Shown: positions 25,329 to 35,500 of the stretch, one piece after another | Position numbering within the stretch: position 1 is the first letter of the stretch | Layout: every line of letters starts with the position of its first letter | Origin: JAJRVM01 sp041752115 | GTDB lineage: Bacteria; Planctomycetota; Planctomycetia; Pirellulales; Pirellulaceae | Direction of reading: 5' to 3' | DNA: 64,000 nt | Assembly: GCA_041752115.1 (NCBI GenBank) | Contig: JBGSHS010000253.1 | Location: 31,728-95,727, forward strand | The notes under the pieces: generated by a model | The model's database searches: none | Told to the model about the DNA's origin: nothing | Seen by the model: the letters and a program-made list of their open reading frames with translations, nothing else | Program-made: the position numbers and the translations under genes

Positions 25329-28300
25329 CTAATCGCACCGGAACAACTCGATGCTGGAACCCCCTCGAGCCGCCAGCATTCTACCGTCCAACGAAAAGCG
25401 CAGGGCCAATACGCGGTTGCACGCTAATCTGCACTTCTGTTCCCATGTCCGCACATCCCAGAACCGGAGCGTGTGATCGCCCTCGGCGACGACCAGCGTC
25501 TTGCTATCCGGAGCGAAGGCCAGGGTGTGTGTCCACAAGGGGTGCGAGATCGACCGCTTCGGCATCTGTGCCTCAGACGACATCACGTCCCACACATGAA
25601 CCGTTCCGCCCCAATCTGCGGAAGCGAGCAGTGCGCCGTCTGAGGAGAATTCGATATCGAGCACCGCCTTCATAGGCCCCCGAAGTTGTTGATCCTTTTC
25701 GGTTGCCAGATCTAAGAGCTGAATGCCCGTTGCGCCGTCTGACCATGCCACCCGACGTCCGTCAGGAGAAAACGCGACTAAGCCGACATTGCCGCCGTTC
25801 GCCTTGGATTGGGCGGCAAAGTCCTTCTGACATAGCTTCTGACCAGTGTGTGTATCCCACGCTTTCATGCACTGGTCCACACCATAGCTGATGAACCTGT
25901 CTCCTGCGTGGTCGAACAGCACCTGCCGAACCGCTCCCTCGTGCTGCTCGGGCAGCAGGACAAACTTATCCACGGTGTTGGGATCGTAGAGTTTGACACA
26001 GCCATCCCCGTCACCAATGGCCAGACGGCCGCTGGCAGAACAGGCAATCGCCGACGCGTTCTGAGTTTCCGCAAGCTCCTCTTGTCGTCCACCCACGCGA
26101 TCCACCTTGACCACGGCCCTGGGGTTACGTTTCAAGAGGTACATGTACCGACTGTCTTGAGCAAAGACCGCATTCGCAATCGAGGTTGAGAACGTATTGA
26201 GGTGCTCTTGCGACTGAAGGTTCCACACCGCGAGCGTGCCGTCAAAGCCGACAGAGGCGACGGTCTGGTCGTTCAGAAACGTGGCGGCTGTTGTGCTGCT
26301 GGAGTGGGCCTTTTTTGTCTCCAGCAGTTGCCCCGTCATGACATCCCATAGTCTTACCGACTTATCCCGGCTGGCGGACAGCAGCAGGGAATCGCTTGAC
26401 GAGAATTCGAGTGTCCGCAGTTCATCCGTATGCCCCAATAGCGTGCGGCGGCACTTCCCTTCTTCGATGTCCCACAGAACGATATCGTGTTGACCTCCAA
26501 TCGCCAACAGATGGCCGTCGTGCGAGAATCGTACAGCCCACACGGTTGGCTGTTGGACGTGAATCTCTTTCTCCAGCTCGATGCGAGTGTTAGCCCATCG
26601 CCATATCCGAACCTTGCCGTTTCGACTGCACGAGGCAAGCCGCGGTGGATTCGCGTGGAAGTCTAAGGAGTCGACGATAGTGTCATGTGCACTGTCGTCT
26701 CGGAAATCAAGCTTCCCGGTGTTCGTATTAAATACGATGATCGCACCTGTCTCACTGGCGGAGATGAGATGACGGCCGTCAGGCGAGAACGCCACGGCAT
26801 GTACCGCCGACTCATGTCCCTTCAGTTCGTGCACCACTCGAAGCGACGGCCACTCCCGTATCTCAGTCACTTGGGGATTCTCTGCGGGCATGACGAACGT
26901 ACTTCCGTCTGGTGAGAACTTCACATACGAGAGGAACCAGACGCGATCAGCCCGCCTGAGGGAGTCTCTGACCTTTCCGGCGCGGTGATCAACGATCTGC
27001 ACCGAATTGTCCAGCAAGCTCACGATCATGTTGCCATCGAGCGGAGACACGGCGAGTGCGTGTGCACAATAGGACAACGGCACTCGCCTCAACACGTCGG
27101 CACTCGCCTCGCAAAGTCGGCGCAAGATATGCCACTCCACGCCGCGCAAGTCGGTCTCGTCACCAACCGGCTTCAGACCTTCCAAGAGCGTGAGGGCGAG
27201 ATTGACATCGTTTTCTTCCCATGCTTGTTGAGCTCGATTCATGTCGGAAACGTACTGTTGGCGCCGTCGCTCTTCAACCTCCGCTCTCGCCAAGTCTCGT
27301 TGCTTCTCCATGTCACGGCGTGCCACCACCGCCGCCTGTCGTAAGTTGCTTTCTCGAATAATCGCCCACCCCATGCCAATGAGGCCTAACAACAAAGCGG
27401 CAGCCACAAGTGAAGAAGTCCCGAACAAGACCTTGTTCCTGCGGGCGAACTTTCGGAATTGGTAGACCGCCGAGGGGGGGCGAGCATGCACCGGTTCGTG
27501 ATTCAGGTAATGCAGGATGTCATCAACAAATTCACTGGCCGTCGCGTAGCGGCGAGTGCGATCCTTCTCCAGTGCCTTCATAACGATCCAGTCCAGGTCG
27601 CCGCGAACCATCGTACTGAGTCTCTTGGGCTCAATCCGGCGATTTGCCGCGATTGAGGGGAGTGATTCACTACTACTCAGGCGCAAGCTCGGCCGTAGAG
27701 GCTCCTCCTCGCGAATGATCCGCAACAGTTCGTCGAAGGCAGCGGAGCGAAGACGAACGCGATCGAAAGGAGTCTCGCCCGTGAGCAGCTCATACAGCAA
27801 TACGCCCAGCGAGTAGATGTCGGAGCGAGTATCGATGTCGAGCTGATTGAGCTTTGCTTGCTCCGGGCTCATGTACTCCACCGTACCGACTATCTGGCCA
27901 TGATGTGTGAACAGCGTCCGCTTGGTCAGCCGATGCTCAACCGCTTTGGCCACACCGAAGTCAATTACTTTCGGCACCGGCAAGTCGTCGTACTCGGCTA
28001 CCATGACGTTTGACGGCTTGATGTCACGGTGGATGACCCCCTTTTGATGGGCATGCTGAACGGCGCGGCAAACCGGCGCGAACAACTCTAATCGCTCCCT
28101 CGGCGCAAGGTGATGTTCATCGCAATACTCGGTAATCGGTCTCCCACGGACCAACTCCATCACGAAATACGGGCGTCCCGTTTCGGTGGTCCCTGCGTCG
28201 AGGATCTTGGCGATGTTGGGGTGATCCATCATGGCCAGCGCCTGACGTTCCGCTTCAAACCTCGCGATCACCTGGCGGGTGTCCATTCCCGGCTTGACGA

Positions 28301-28643
28301 TCTTCAGCGCCACCCGTCGCTCGACCGGCTCGGTCTGCTCGGCCATATAGACCACGCCCATGCCACCTTCGCCAATCTGCTGAAGCAGCCTGTAGGGGCC
28401 GATCCGGGTGCCCGGCCTCTCTGTCAGCGGCTGAGTCTCCGTTGCTGCGGGTTGATCTGCCATAGCGGGTTTCTCCAAGAAGCTGCCGGGTTCCACATGA
28501 GCGCGTAAGAGGGCTTTGACACGAACCAACAAGTCCTTGTCGCCGGCACTTGCTTCCAACAGGCGATCTTCCCACTCCTCGGGTGGTACATTGCTGATGA
28601 GTTCGACGAAGATCTCTTTGGCTTTGTGGGATGAGCTGTCCAT
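25329..28643 (-). CDS. Receptor-like Ser/Thr protein kinase with WD40 repeats
   Basis: About 1104 residues. The helical N-terminus resembles that of the kinase at 941. The kinase domain has GEGGMG (91-96), lysine 114, HRDIKPSN near 206, DFG and GTVEYMSPEQ. A membrane helix (LVAAALLLGLIGMGWAII) lies at about 410-428 and a short coiled coil follows. The C-terminal 600 residues hold many WD40 units (HAVAFSPDGRHLISAS, LLLSASRDKSVRLWD, LASADWGGTVHVWD), forming one or two propellers outside the membrane. The open frame extends upstream, but ATG 28643 aligns with the paralogue. The ECF sigma gene ends 77 bp upstream, so the two form one signalling unit. Confidence 0.9.
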   Translation of the reverse strand: MDSSSHKAKEIFVELISNVPPEEWEDRLLEASAGDKDLLVRVKALLRAHVEPGSFLEKPAMADQPAATETQPLTERPGTRIGPYRLLQQIGEGGMGVVYMAEQTEPVERRVALKIVKPGMDTRQVIARFEAERQALAMMDHPNIAKILDAGTTETGRPYFVMELVRGRPITEYCDEHHLAPRERLELFAPVCRAVQHAHQKGVIHRDIKPSNVMVAEYDDLPVPKVIDFGVAKAVEHRLTKRTLFTHHGQIVGTVEYMSPEQAKLNQLDIDTRSDIYSLGVLLYELLTGETPFDRVRLRSAAFDELLRIIREEEPLRPSLRLSSSESLPSIAANRRIEPKRLSTMVRGDLDWIVMKALEKDRTRRYATASEFVDDILHYLNHEPVHARPPSAVYQFRKFARRNKVLFGTSSLVAAALLLGLIGMGWAIIRESNLRQAAVVARRDMEKQRDLARAEVEERRRQQYVSDMNRAQQAWEENDVNLALTLLEGLKPVGDETDLRGVEWHILRRLCEASADVLRRVPLSYCAHALAVSPLDGNMIVSLLDNSVQIVDHRAGKVRDSLRRADRVWFLSYVKFSPDGSTFVMPAENPQVTEIREWPSLRVVHELKGHESAVHAVAFSPDGRHLISASETGAIIVFNTNTGKLDFRDDSAHDTIVDSLDFHANPPRLASCSRNGKVRIWRWANTRIELEKEIHVQQPTVWAVRFSHDGHLLAIGGQHDIVLWDIEEGKCRRTLLGHTDELRTLEFSSSDSLLLSASRDKSVRLWDVMTGQLLETKKAHSSSTTAATFLNDQTVASVGFDGTLAVWNLQSQEHLNTFSTSIANAVFAQDSRYMYLLKRNPRAVVKVDRVGGRQEELAETQNASAIACSASGRLAIGDGDGCVKLYDPNTVDKFVLLPEQHEGAVRQVLFDHAGDRFISYGVDQCMKAWDTHTGQKLCQKDFAAQSKANGGNVGLVAFSPDGRRVAWSDGATGIQLLDLATEKDQQLRGPMKAVLDIEFSSDGALLASADWGGTVHVWDVMSSEAQMPKRSISHPLWTHTLAFAPDSKTLVVAEGDHTLRFWDVRTWEQKCRLACNRVLALRFSLDGRMLAARGGSSIELFRCD

Positions 28644-28720
28644 GTCGCACTCCAATAGACAATGCGACGTTTCCGGTGGATTCGTCCGGAAAAATCGAGA
28701 TCTCCCGCATTTCGATCGGG

Positions 28721-29281
28721 TCAATCCTGGTCCTCGACCTCGCACCGTAACCAGGCGCGGGCGTAAGCCCATTGTTCGTAAGCTGTTGTGCGTGACAATC
28801 CGAGCACTTCGGCAGCTTCCGAAATCGAGAGACCGGCAAAATAACGCAGCTTGACCAGTTCTGCGGCGTGAGGATCCTCGCGGGCGAGCTTGCTTAACGC
28901 TTCATCGATCGCCAGCACGCGATCGTCGCTCATCGTGACGGCGATGTCTGCGTCATACAGTTCAAGCCGTTGCAAGCCACCACCGTGTTTCTCCCGAGCT
29001 TTGCGTCGCGCACCTTCCACCAGTATCCGCCTCATCGCCTCCGCAGCCGCCGCGAAAAAATGGCCCCGACTATCCCACTGCCGCGCCTGGTCCACATCCA
29101 CGAGGCGCAGATAAGCCTCGTGCACCAGTGCCGTCGCCTGGAGTGTCTGGCCCGGCTTCTCATTGGCCAGTTTGGCCGCGGCCAGTTTGCGCAACTCGTC
29201 ATAAACCAGCGGCAGTAGTTGCTCGGCGGCCGAGGGATCGCCGGATTCGATGTCCGATAGGATGCGGGTTACGTTGCACAT
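28721..29281 (-). CDS. ECF-type RNA polymerase sigma factor, paralogue of the one at 292
   Basis: 186 residues, the same family as the first sigma factor and very similar in region 2 (SGDPSAAEQLLPLVYDELR, then KLAAAKL, ATALVHEAYLRLV and WDSRGHFFAAAAEAMRRILV). Region 4 carries ISEAAEVLGLSRTTAYEQW, the DNA-contacting helix-turn-helix. The start is ATG 29281 (MCNVTRIL), in register with its paralogues. The kinase with WD40 repeats begins 77 bp downstream. The two modules probably answer different signals, since the kinases differ in their outer domains (TPR-like versus WD40). Confidence 0.9.
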   Translation of the reverse strand: MCNVTRILSDIESGDPSAAEQLLPLVYDELRKLAAAKLANEKPGQTLQATALVHEAYLRLVDVDQARQWDSRGHFFAAAAEAMRRILVEGARRKAREKHGGGLQRLELYDADIAVTMSDDRVLAIDEALSKLAREDPHAAELVKLRYFAGLSISEAAEVLGLSRTTAYEQWAYARAWLRCEVEDQD

Positions 29282-29909
29282 GGCCCCATTCTCCGCTGAC
29301 GTGCAGTCCAATGCAATCGAGATCCCGCACTGCGACGGCACGGTGACCGATTGGCTCCGCGATGACAATCTGCAGGACGTCCGCGCTCCACAGTAGCTGA
29401 ATGACGCGCCGGCCGATGAGCGAGCAGCCTGGGATGCGCACTGGAGGTTGATCGAACGGTTGGCCCGGGAGCAGAAGCACCCCTGAAGCCAGACGACTGA
29501 ATTGGAGAATGTGGCCCCGAGGCTAAACGCGGGAGCGATGGCGATCTCGGTGACGCGCCGATCGATGGTGGCCGTTTGGCTCGATCGCCGGGTTTTGTTG
29601 GGCTTAGCGTCCTGGGGTTGCGATCGCCTGTCGGCGAGTTTCGCCCCAGGCTACGGTAAAGGCCGGCCTTCAGCAGGCGAGAAAGACGCCTCGTGGCGGA
29701 CGCCGCCAACTGTTGAATTTCGCTTGAGTCGCGTCGTGCATGCGTTTTGGCAGTTGCGGAACTCGCGGCGTTCGTCTTGACGGGCAGCGAGACATACACC
29801 ACCAATAGTGGGTACGCAGTAGGCTGCAGCAGCGAGCCCCACGAATGGCGATGAGTTTCTATTAGTGAGAAAATAGTGTGGTGTCTTTCGCCTTCAATTG
29901 CTGACAACG
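29282..29909. other. Intergenic region upstream of the XRE-ImmA gene
   Basis: About 630 bp. A plus-strand frame ending in TGA at about 29486 (DERAAWDAHWRLIERLAREQ) looks like the C-terminal stub of a lost gene. Otherwise no gene is supported. A 29-bp direct repeat (29671-29699) matches 31573-31598 beyond the XRE-ImmA/PIN pair. Confidence 0.35.
29671..29699 (+). repeat. Direct repeat left of the XRE-ImmA/PIN pair
   Basis: CAGCAGGCGAGAAAGACGCC followed by TCGTGGCGG. The same orientation and nearly the same sequence recurs at 31573-31598 with a three-base gap. Confidence 0.55.
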
Positions 29910-29924
29910 TTCTATATAATAGAA
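29910..29924 (+). promoter_or_regulatory. Palindrome overlapping a TATAAT box, likely operator-promoter
   Basis: TTCTAT-ATA-ATAGAA is a perfect inverted repeat containing TATAAT (29915-29920) 30 bp before the ATG of the XRE protein. The AT-rich block stands out from its surroundings. An AAGGAG ribosome site (29938-29943) follows. An XRE repressor binding here would shut off its own transcription. Confidence 0.6.
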
Positions 29925-29949
29925 GAACAAGGTATCCAAGGAGCCCAAA

Positions 29950-31059
29950 ATGAGCCTGAGGGAACGCCTCAAATACGCACGAATGGCCATGGGCCTGACG
30001 CTCGCAGAGGTGGGTGCCCGCACGGGCATTGGAGCGTCATCGCTTTCCGACTTCGAAAACGGGAAGCGGGAGCCGCGACTCCCCCAACTCAAGGAACTGG
30101 CCGAAATCTATCGTCGCTCGACCGTCTTCTTTCTCGAAGAAGGGCCACTGCCGGTTGAGACCGTACTTTGGCGGAAGAAGCCGACCTCCCCGCAAGCGGA
30201 AGAGGTTCAGGCCCAACTGCTGCAACTTGCTGAGCAGTATCACAACCTGGAGCGATGGTGTGAGGAGTTCGAGGAACTCGATCTTCCATTGGCCACGGGT
30301 CGCTCCGATCAATTCGGGTACCCACAGGCGGAACGGCTCGCCCACGATTTCCGAGCCAAGTACGGACTTGGTGAGCGGCCAGGGCAATCGCTCCTACGCG
30401 TGCTGGAGGAAGTTTGCAAAGTCAAAGTCTTCCACCTGGAGTTCGAACCCGGTGGTAGTGCGGCCTGCACTTACAGTGAGCGATACGGTGCAGCTATTCT
30501 GTTGAACTCGAAGAACGTGCCGTGGCGACGGAACTTCGATCTAGCTCACGAATTGCTCCACCTTCTGACTTGGCGGGTCTTTCGGCAATCTGACCAATCC
30601 AATTATTCAGAGGCTTCCGAACACGAAGAGAAACTGGCAACCTGTTTCGCTCGCAACCTGCTTATGCCCCAGGAGCCGTTGAGGATCTCAATTGACGCGC
30701 AACGCGGGGACAGGTCGAAGCTGACATTCACAGACCTGTTTGAGGTTGCTCGACAATTTGACGTGTCCGTGGAAGCACTCTTGTGGCAAATTGCGTTTGT
30801 GTACAAGGTGCCCCAGGAAGTGGCTGAGAAGAACGTCGAGAATCTTCGTACCCAAATCAATTTCTGGGACGACCGCCAACGAGACAATCCCCCACCTCGT
30901 CCCCTGCGCTTCATAGCATTGGCAAATGAAGCTCTGAAGAAAGGACTCATATCCGCGGGTCGTTACGCCGAGTATGTCGGCATTACGCGGCGGGAAGCCA
31001 TGCGGCATGTCGAGCAGGAAGCCCTGGAAGATGCCGAAGTTGAAGTTGCTCATCCTTGA
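29950..31059 (+). CDS. XRE-family repressor fused to an ImmA/IrrE metallopeptidase
   Basis: 369 residues. Residues 3-58 are a Cro/C1 helix-turn-helix (LTLAEVGARTGIGASSLSDF, ENGKREP). Residues of about 120-260 are the ImmA/IrrE zinc-protease domain with HELLH at 200-204 and the downstream EEKLATCFARNLLMP helix that supplies the third ligand. A helical tail of about 110 residues follows. Proteins of this type cleave or sense repressors in stress and mobile-element control, and also act as antitoxin-like partners. The palindromic TATAAT promoter 30 bp upstream suggests autoregulation. The next gene overlaps its 3' end by 29 bp in another frame. Confidence 0.88.
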   Translation: MSLRERLKYARMAMGLTLAEVGARTGIGASSLSDFENGKREPRLPQLKELAEIYRRSTVFFLEEGPLPVETVLWRKKPTSPQAEEVQAQLLQLAEQYHNLERWCEEFEELDLPLATGRSDQFGYPQAERLAHDFRAKYGLGERPGQSLLRVLEEVCKVKVFHLEFEPGGSAACTYSERYGAAILLNSKNVPWRRNFDLAHELLHLLTWRVFRQSDQSNYSEASEHEEKLATCFARNLLMPQEPLRISIDAQRGDRSKLTFTDLFEVARQFDVSVEALLWQIAFVYKVPQEVAEKNVENLRTQINFWDDRQRDNPPPRPLRFIALANEALKKGLISAGRYAEYVGITRREAMRHVEQEALEDAEVEVAHP

Positions 31060-31561
31060 TGCTGGCGTTGTCATTCGCCTCCACGAACTGGGCATTTGGG
31101 GCCAGGTTGTCGGTTACTGCGAGATCTATTTGTCTCGCATCGTGGCCGAGAAGGAAGTGCGATACCAACAAGGCGACGAATACGACGAAGATATCGATCT
31201 GTTTCCCGACATCAGCAGTGGCAGAGTCCAGGTCTTCGATGTGACCGTGAGTGATCTTCGCGAATTCCTCAATCAGTTTGATCCGCTTTACCTCGGCGAT
31301 CTGGACGACGGCGAGGCCGAATCGCTGGCATTCATGATGATGCAGGCCGAGGAATTCCTCATCGCTTCTGGCGATGCCATTGTCTACCGCGTTCTCGGCA
31401 ACATGAACGCGGCGAATCAGGGGATTTCGCTGGAAGAGCTCTTGCAGAAGATCGGCATGCAACGTGGGCTGGAATGGCCGTACTCGAGAGCCTTCCGCGA
31501 AAAGTACACCAAAGTCGGCGAGATCGACATGGTTCAGGGGCGGGGATATCGGAGGCTCTAG
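31031..31561 (+). CDS. PIN-like domain protein, probable toxin or effector partner
   Basis: 176 residues. The PIN-type acidic residues are visible: D10 in LLILDAGVVI, glutamates in VAEKEV (40-42), GEAESLA (94-100) and D115 in IASGDAIVYR. The spacing fits a PIN-fold nuclease. A C-terminal extension (GLEWPYSRAFREKYTKVGEI) is family-unspecific. ATG 31031 overlaps the XRE-ImmA gene by 29 bp, so expression is coupled. The likely role is an RNase held in check by the XRE-ImmA protein. An alternative is that the ImmA domain acts on it. Function is inferred from fold motifs and neighbourhood. Confidence 0.7.
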   Translation: MPKLKLLILDAGVVIRLHELGIWGQVVGYCEIYLSRIVAEKEVRYQQGDEYDEDIDLFPDISSGRVQVFDVTVSDLREFLNQFDPLYLGDLDDGEAESLAFMMMQAEEFLIASGDAIVYRVLGNMNAANQGISLEELLQKIGMQRGLEWPYSRAFREKYTKVGEIDMVQGRGYRRL

Positions 31562-31908
31562 CGGCCTGCTTTCAGCAGGCGGGAAAGAGGCCTGGCGGCG
31601 CGCGGCTGTGTTGGTTCCCGCTCACCCCCATGCCCCTCCCGGACGGGGTCGCAACTCGGCTAAATGCCCATCGGCGACCGGGAAACGCAATGGCAGCCCC
31701 CCTTCTACTGACCAGGTCGTTGCGGCTTCCCGACCAGAGAATCTTCACGGGATGGCGATGACGCGGAAGGATTATCAACTCGCTGACTGGTTTTGCCGAA
31801 ATAACATGAACGGCTTGAGTCGTCCGCTCGCTGCGCATAATCCGAGCCCTTGGTTCCGACGCTCGAATCGCCCACGGCGATTCCACACAATTGCAGGATG
31901 AACGTGAA
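31562..31908. other. Intergenic region after the PIN-like gene
   Basis: GCCTGCT-TTC-AGCAGGC (31564-31580) is a perfect hairpin directly after the PIN-like stop, without a T-run. It overlaps the second copy of the flanking direct repeat (31573-31598). A short frame beginning MTRKDYQLADWF near 31758 resembles the first residues of small phage-type proteins but soon loses coherence. Confidence 0.4.
31573..31598 (+). repeat. Direct repeat right of the XRE-ImmA/PIN pair
   Basis: CAGCAGGCGGGAAAGAGGCC followed by TGGCGG, matching 29671-29699 except for two substitutions and a three-base gap. Confidence 0.55.
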
Positions 31909-32430
31909 ATGAACATTCGATTGTCTTCCTTGGCTATGAGTGCGTTGGTTGTCGCCGCGATAGGACTGATACCCGCCCACAGTTGGGGCGTCTTTTTTCC
32001 GCTTGGTCCGTCGAACAACGATTGGGGTCTGAAGTACGAGCTGCAGGTGAACCCCGCGAACGATAATGTGCTGAACGTAACATTCAAGCTTGCTGACGGA
32101 GGGAGACTTGCGCCCGTCTACTCGGTCACCGTCGTGGCGTTCAGTGAGCTGCGCAGTGATGGCGGCCGATCGTATCGGGTAAAGACACCCATCGAACTGA
32201 AAAAGACGAAGGACGGTCAGCTCGCCGGGCAAGTGCAGATCCCTAAGGAATTCGCAGACATCGCCAAGATTCGGATCCTCACCCAAACGCTGGACGGCCG
32301 ACCGCAAACGGCCGGCGCCAGGTACTACGACATTCCGCTGAAGAACTTCCTGAGCACGACCCCAGTGCCGGCTTCATCACCGACGCCCTCGTCCGCTGCG
32401 GCGCGGTCGACATCGAAAGTCGTGAAGTAA
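31909..32430 (+). CDS. Secreted protein of unknown function
   Basis: About 173 residues. A signal peptide is clear (SSLAMSALVVAAIGLIPAHS). The mature part is beta-rich (WGLKYELQVNPANDNVLNVT, then YSVTVVAFSELRSDGG and GQVQIPKEFADIAKIRILTQ) and suggests one immunoglobulin-like or similar beta-sandwich domain. A Ser/Pro/Thr-rich tail of about 25 residues ends the protein. A TTG 18 bases upstream is also in frame, but ATG 31909 begins the signal peptide. No family is recognised, and it is not obviously in an operon with either neighbour. Confidence 0.65.
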   Translation: MNIRLSSLAMSALVVAAIGLIPAHSWGVFFPLGPSNNDWGLKYELQVNPANDNVLNVTFKLADGGRLAPVYSVTVVAFSELRSDGGRSYRVKTPIELKKTKDGQLAGQVQIPKEFADIAKIRILTQTLDGRPQTAGARYYDIPLKNFLSTTPVPASSPTPSSAAARSTSKVVK

Positions 32431-32544
32431 GGCCGGGTAAATCGGCAAGACCGGCGGTGTGCGGGAAGAATCACTTCGGTGTTTCACTCGGAGCCACGCT
32501 CGTGCAGTGCGTGGCGAGTAACCAGCAGGCCGTCAAGCGATCGT

Positions 32545-35500
32545 TCACTCCGCGAGCGCCGTCAGGCCGACCAGCCCCAACACACCTTCGCTGCACGTAG
32601 CCCGCAGCTCGATCGACTTCAGCTCGGCGGTTTCGTCGCAATCGAGTTCCAGCGAGTCGGCGTGCGGCGACAGCATACCGGGGTGCACAAAGCCCGATGG
32701 GCCAAGCGATCCCAATGGGACCGGTGTCCCCTGGCGGCTGAAATGCTGGAAGTAACAGTCCAAGTTGAACGGCGGCACCAGCGAATGCACCGTCTGCCGA
32801 CCATCCGCGTAATGCAGCACGACTTCACCATTGGGAATGTAGTTCTTCATGGGATGAACGTAGCCCTGCAGCAACAGCCACACGCGCTGGCACCGCATGC
32901 CAACGCCGATTTCCGCGCCGCCCGGGAGCGGATACGGTGGCCAGCTCGACAGAGCGACTCGATCTTTCGGAATCGGAACGATTCCGGGGCGTGGGCGACC
33001 TGCCGTCAGGAACATGACGCCGTTGGAGGTCTCCACGACGCGCTGCATCGGTGCTAACTTCAGTGCGGGATTGCCCCACCAGCCGGCGATCGGCTGCGCC
33101 GGAGCGCTCGTCCGGACGCCGGGAAAATCCATTCCTCCCTTGTCGTCGTACACAAACGGCAAACTGGTCATTTCTTCCGCCGTCATATTGCACGCGGCAG
33201 CCAGATCAAACAGCACCAGTCGACTCCGCTCCTCAGGCTTCACACCCTGGCCTCGCTCAGCCGCAGTCGGTGGTTGCTGCTCGGCCAGTATCGTGGACGG
33301 GTGCTCCGGCGGTGCGACAGGTGGAACGGGAGGGCCAAGTGCGATCGTAACGATCGATTCGCTCTCCTTGGGCGTCCGCACTTCGGCACCAGTGAGATTG
33401 GCACGGACGATCTTCACCAATGGACGTGTTGTGCGTATGCGAAAGACCGCCTGGTCTGCCTCGCGCCGGTACTCGTACGACAAGTCGGGTGTGCGAATAC
33501 TGGCTTCACGCCAGGCGGTCGGAAAGGCCGGGCAGATCTCCAAGGTGTCCTCATGCAATGCCGGAGTGATTCCAAACAGCCCGCGCACCGCCATATGCAC
33601 GTGAGGGTCGACGGAATCGACGTCCTCACGATCGCCGCCCCCCGCGCCGGCGTTGGAAATGCCCATATTGATGCCCGGAAAATCGCTCTGGAATGACGAA
33701 CGGATCACGGTCTCCACATACGGCCACCAGTGATCCGTGTCTCCCGAGCGCATGCCGGCCATAGCGGCCAAGAGGGTATCGCCAGTGGGCACCCACTGGG
33801 TGCTCCAGCGGATCGGAAACCAGTCGCTGCAGGCCAACAACTGCACGCCAGGGTTTGGTTCAAAGCCGTAGTGAGAACTGAGCCAGCGCATCGCACGACG
33901 CCCCTGGTCAGGCGTCAATAGACCTGCGTTGATCGCGAGATATTCTTCCCAGGTCTGCGGATGTCCCCGCCAGATTCCCTCCGCTCCGATCGAGCCCAGA
34001 CGCCCGGCATCTTCGCGCCACAGCTCGGCAAAAATCGCTGCTTGGCAGCGATCCGCCCGCCTCCGATAATCCTCCTGGGCCCCCTTTTCTCCAATGGCCG
34101 CGGCCAGGCGTGCGGCGCGGTCGAGCATCGCCCATGACATGGCACTCGCAGCGGCAGCCTTGGGGCCCTTGCCGTTGGAATCACCGTTCCAATACTCATA
34201 CCAATCCTGAAACAGGCCGTCACCGTCGGGGTCTTTCACGCTGCATTGCCAGGCTACCGCCTTCTGCACGTTGGGCCAGAGGTCGCGGACAAACTGACGA
34301 TCGCCCGTCCACGCGTAGTGCCACCACACATGGTCGACCCAGTAGGGCGTGTTGTTCTCAGCATCAAATGGCATCAGCGAAGGCGAGATCCACCGAATGA
34401 ACCCGTCATCCGACTGCATGGCCGCGTAAAGGCGAAGACAATCGTCCAGAGCCTCATGATCGCCTCCCCACTCCTTGCCATACCAGCCAGTGGAGATGTG
34501 CGAGTACATAATCCAATATTGACCGCCAAGCACCAATCCGGGACCCTGGCGATGGTAATCCGTCGTGCACCGACTCCAGTTGATCAGTGCGTCGAGATAG
34601 CGATCTGGCGTGTGGATCTGGAATGCATCGCGACGCTGGTCCCACCACGATCGCGTCCGTTGCAGTTCGTCTGCCGGGTGAGCAACGAGCGTCCGGAAAT
34701 GTGGTTCCGGGTCGGTAGCCGGTTTGATGTAGCAGTCGAACCAGCGGTTCTTGAGTCGGTCACGTTGAGCTGACCAGCTGACGTCGTGCGTGTCGAGTCG
34801 CGCGAAGATCTTCTGAGCGTATTGCTTGTCGTAATCGGTCACACCCCAGACCACGCAGACATAGTAGTCGGTTTGCGGATCGGCGGCGGTGTACGCGACT
34901 TGCTCGCCAAAGGGAGCCTGCACCGAACCAACCAACCCCGGTCGGTCGCAACCGACTGCGACCAGGCCGCCAGGCAGATTCGGCTCCGTGATGCGAGCGT
35001 AGGAGTCCGTCAACTCGACACGATTGGCATTCGCCTCCGACGGCTGCCACCACACTCCGCCATACTGCCAGTGAAGTGGTATTGGACGATCGAACTGAAC
35101 GTGGCAGACCATTCCATGAAAGTCCCTGGTCGGAGCGACGGTGATCTTTCCCGACCAGCGGTTCTCGGCTTCGCGCACTTCGTACTGCGTGTAACCCGGG
35201 CGAAACGTAGCGGTCACGCCGGGACAGTCGTCCAGCCACTGGAGTTTTCCATCCGTTTGCGGTACGGCCAGACGCAGGGTTCCCAGGCACGGGTAGCTGG
35301 ACCCCGACTGAATATCCGGACGCGGCCACAGCGGAAAGATACGGTCGGCACCGTAGCTCCCGTTGCCGGTGGTGGTATCGAGACGAAAAACCGGCACATC
35401 GCCTGTCCAGACCCGGTTCTGACCGTGGACAATGGGGCGATTCAGCTGGCGTTTGCTTCCCGTGATGCGAAAGCCGCCGTCCGCAACCGGTTCGTATTGC

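Noticed and set aside
31758..31901. Small ORF beginning MTRKDYQLADWF
   Set aside because: Only the first dozen residues resemble a known small-protein start; the rest is not protein-like and it has no good ribosome site.
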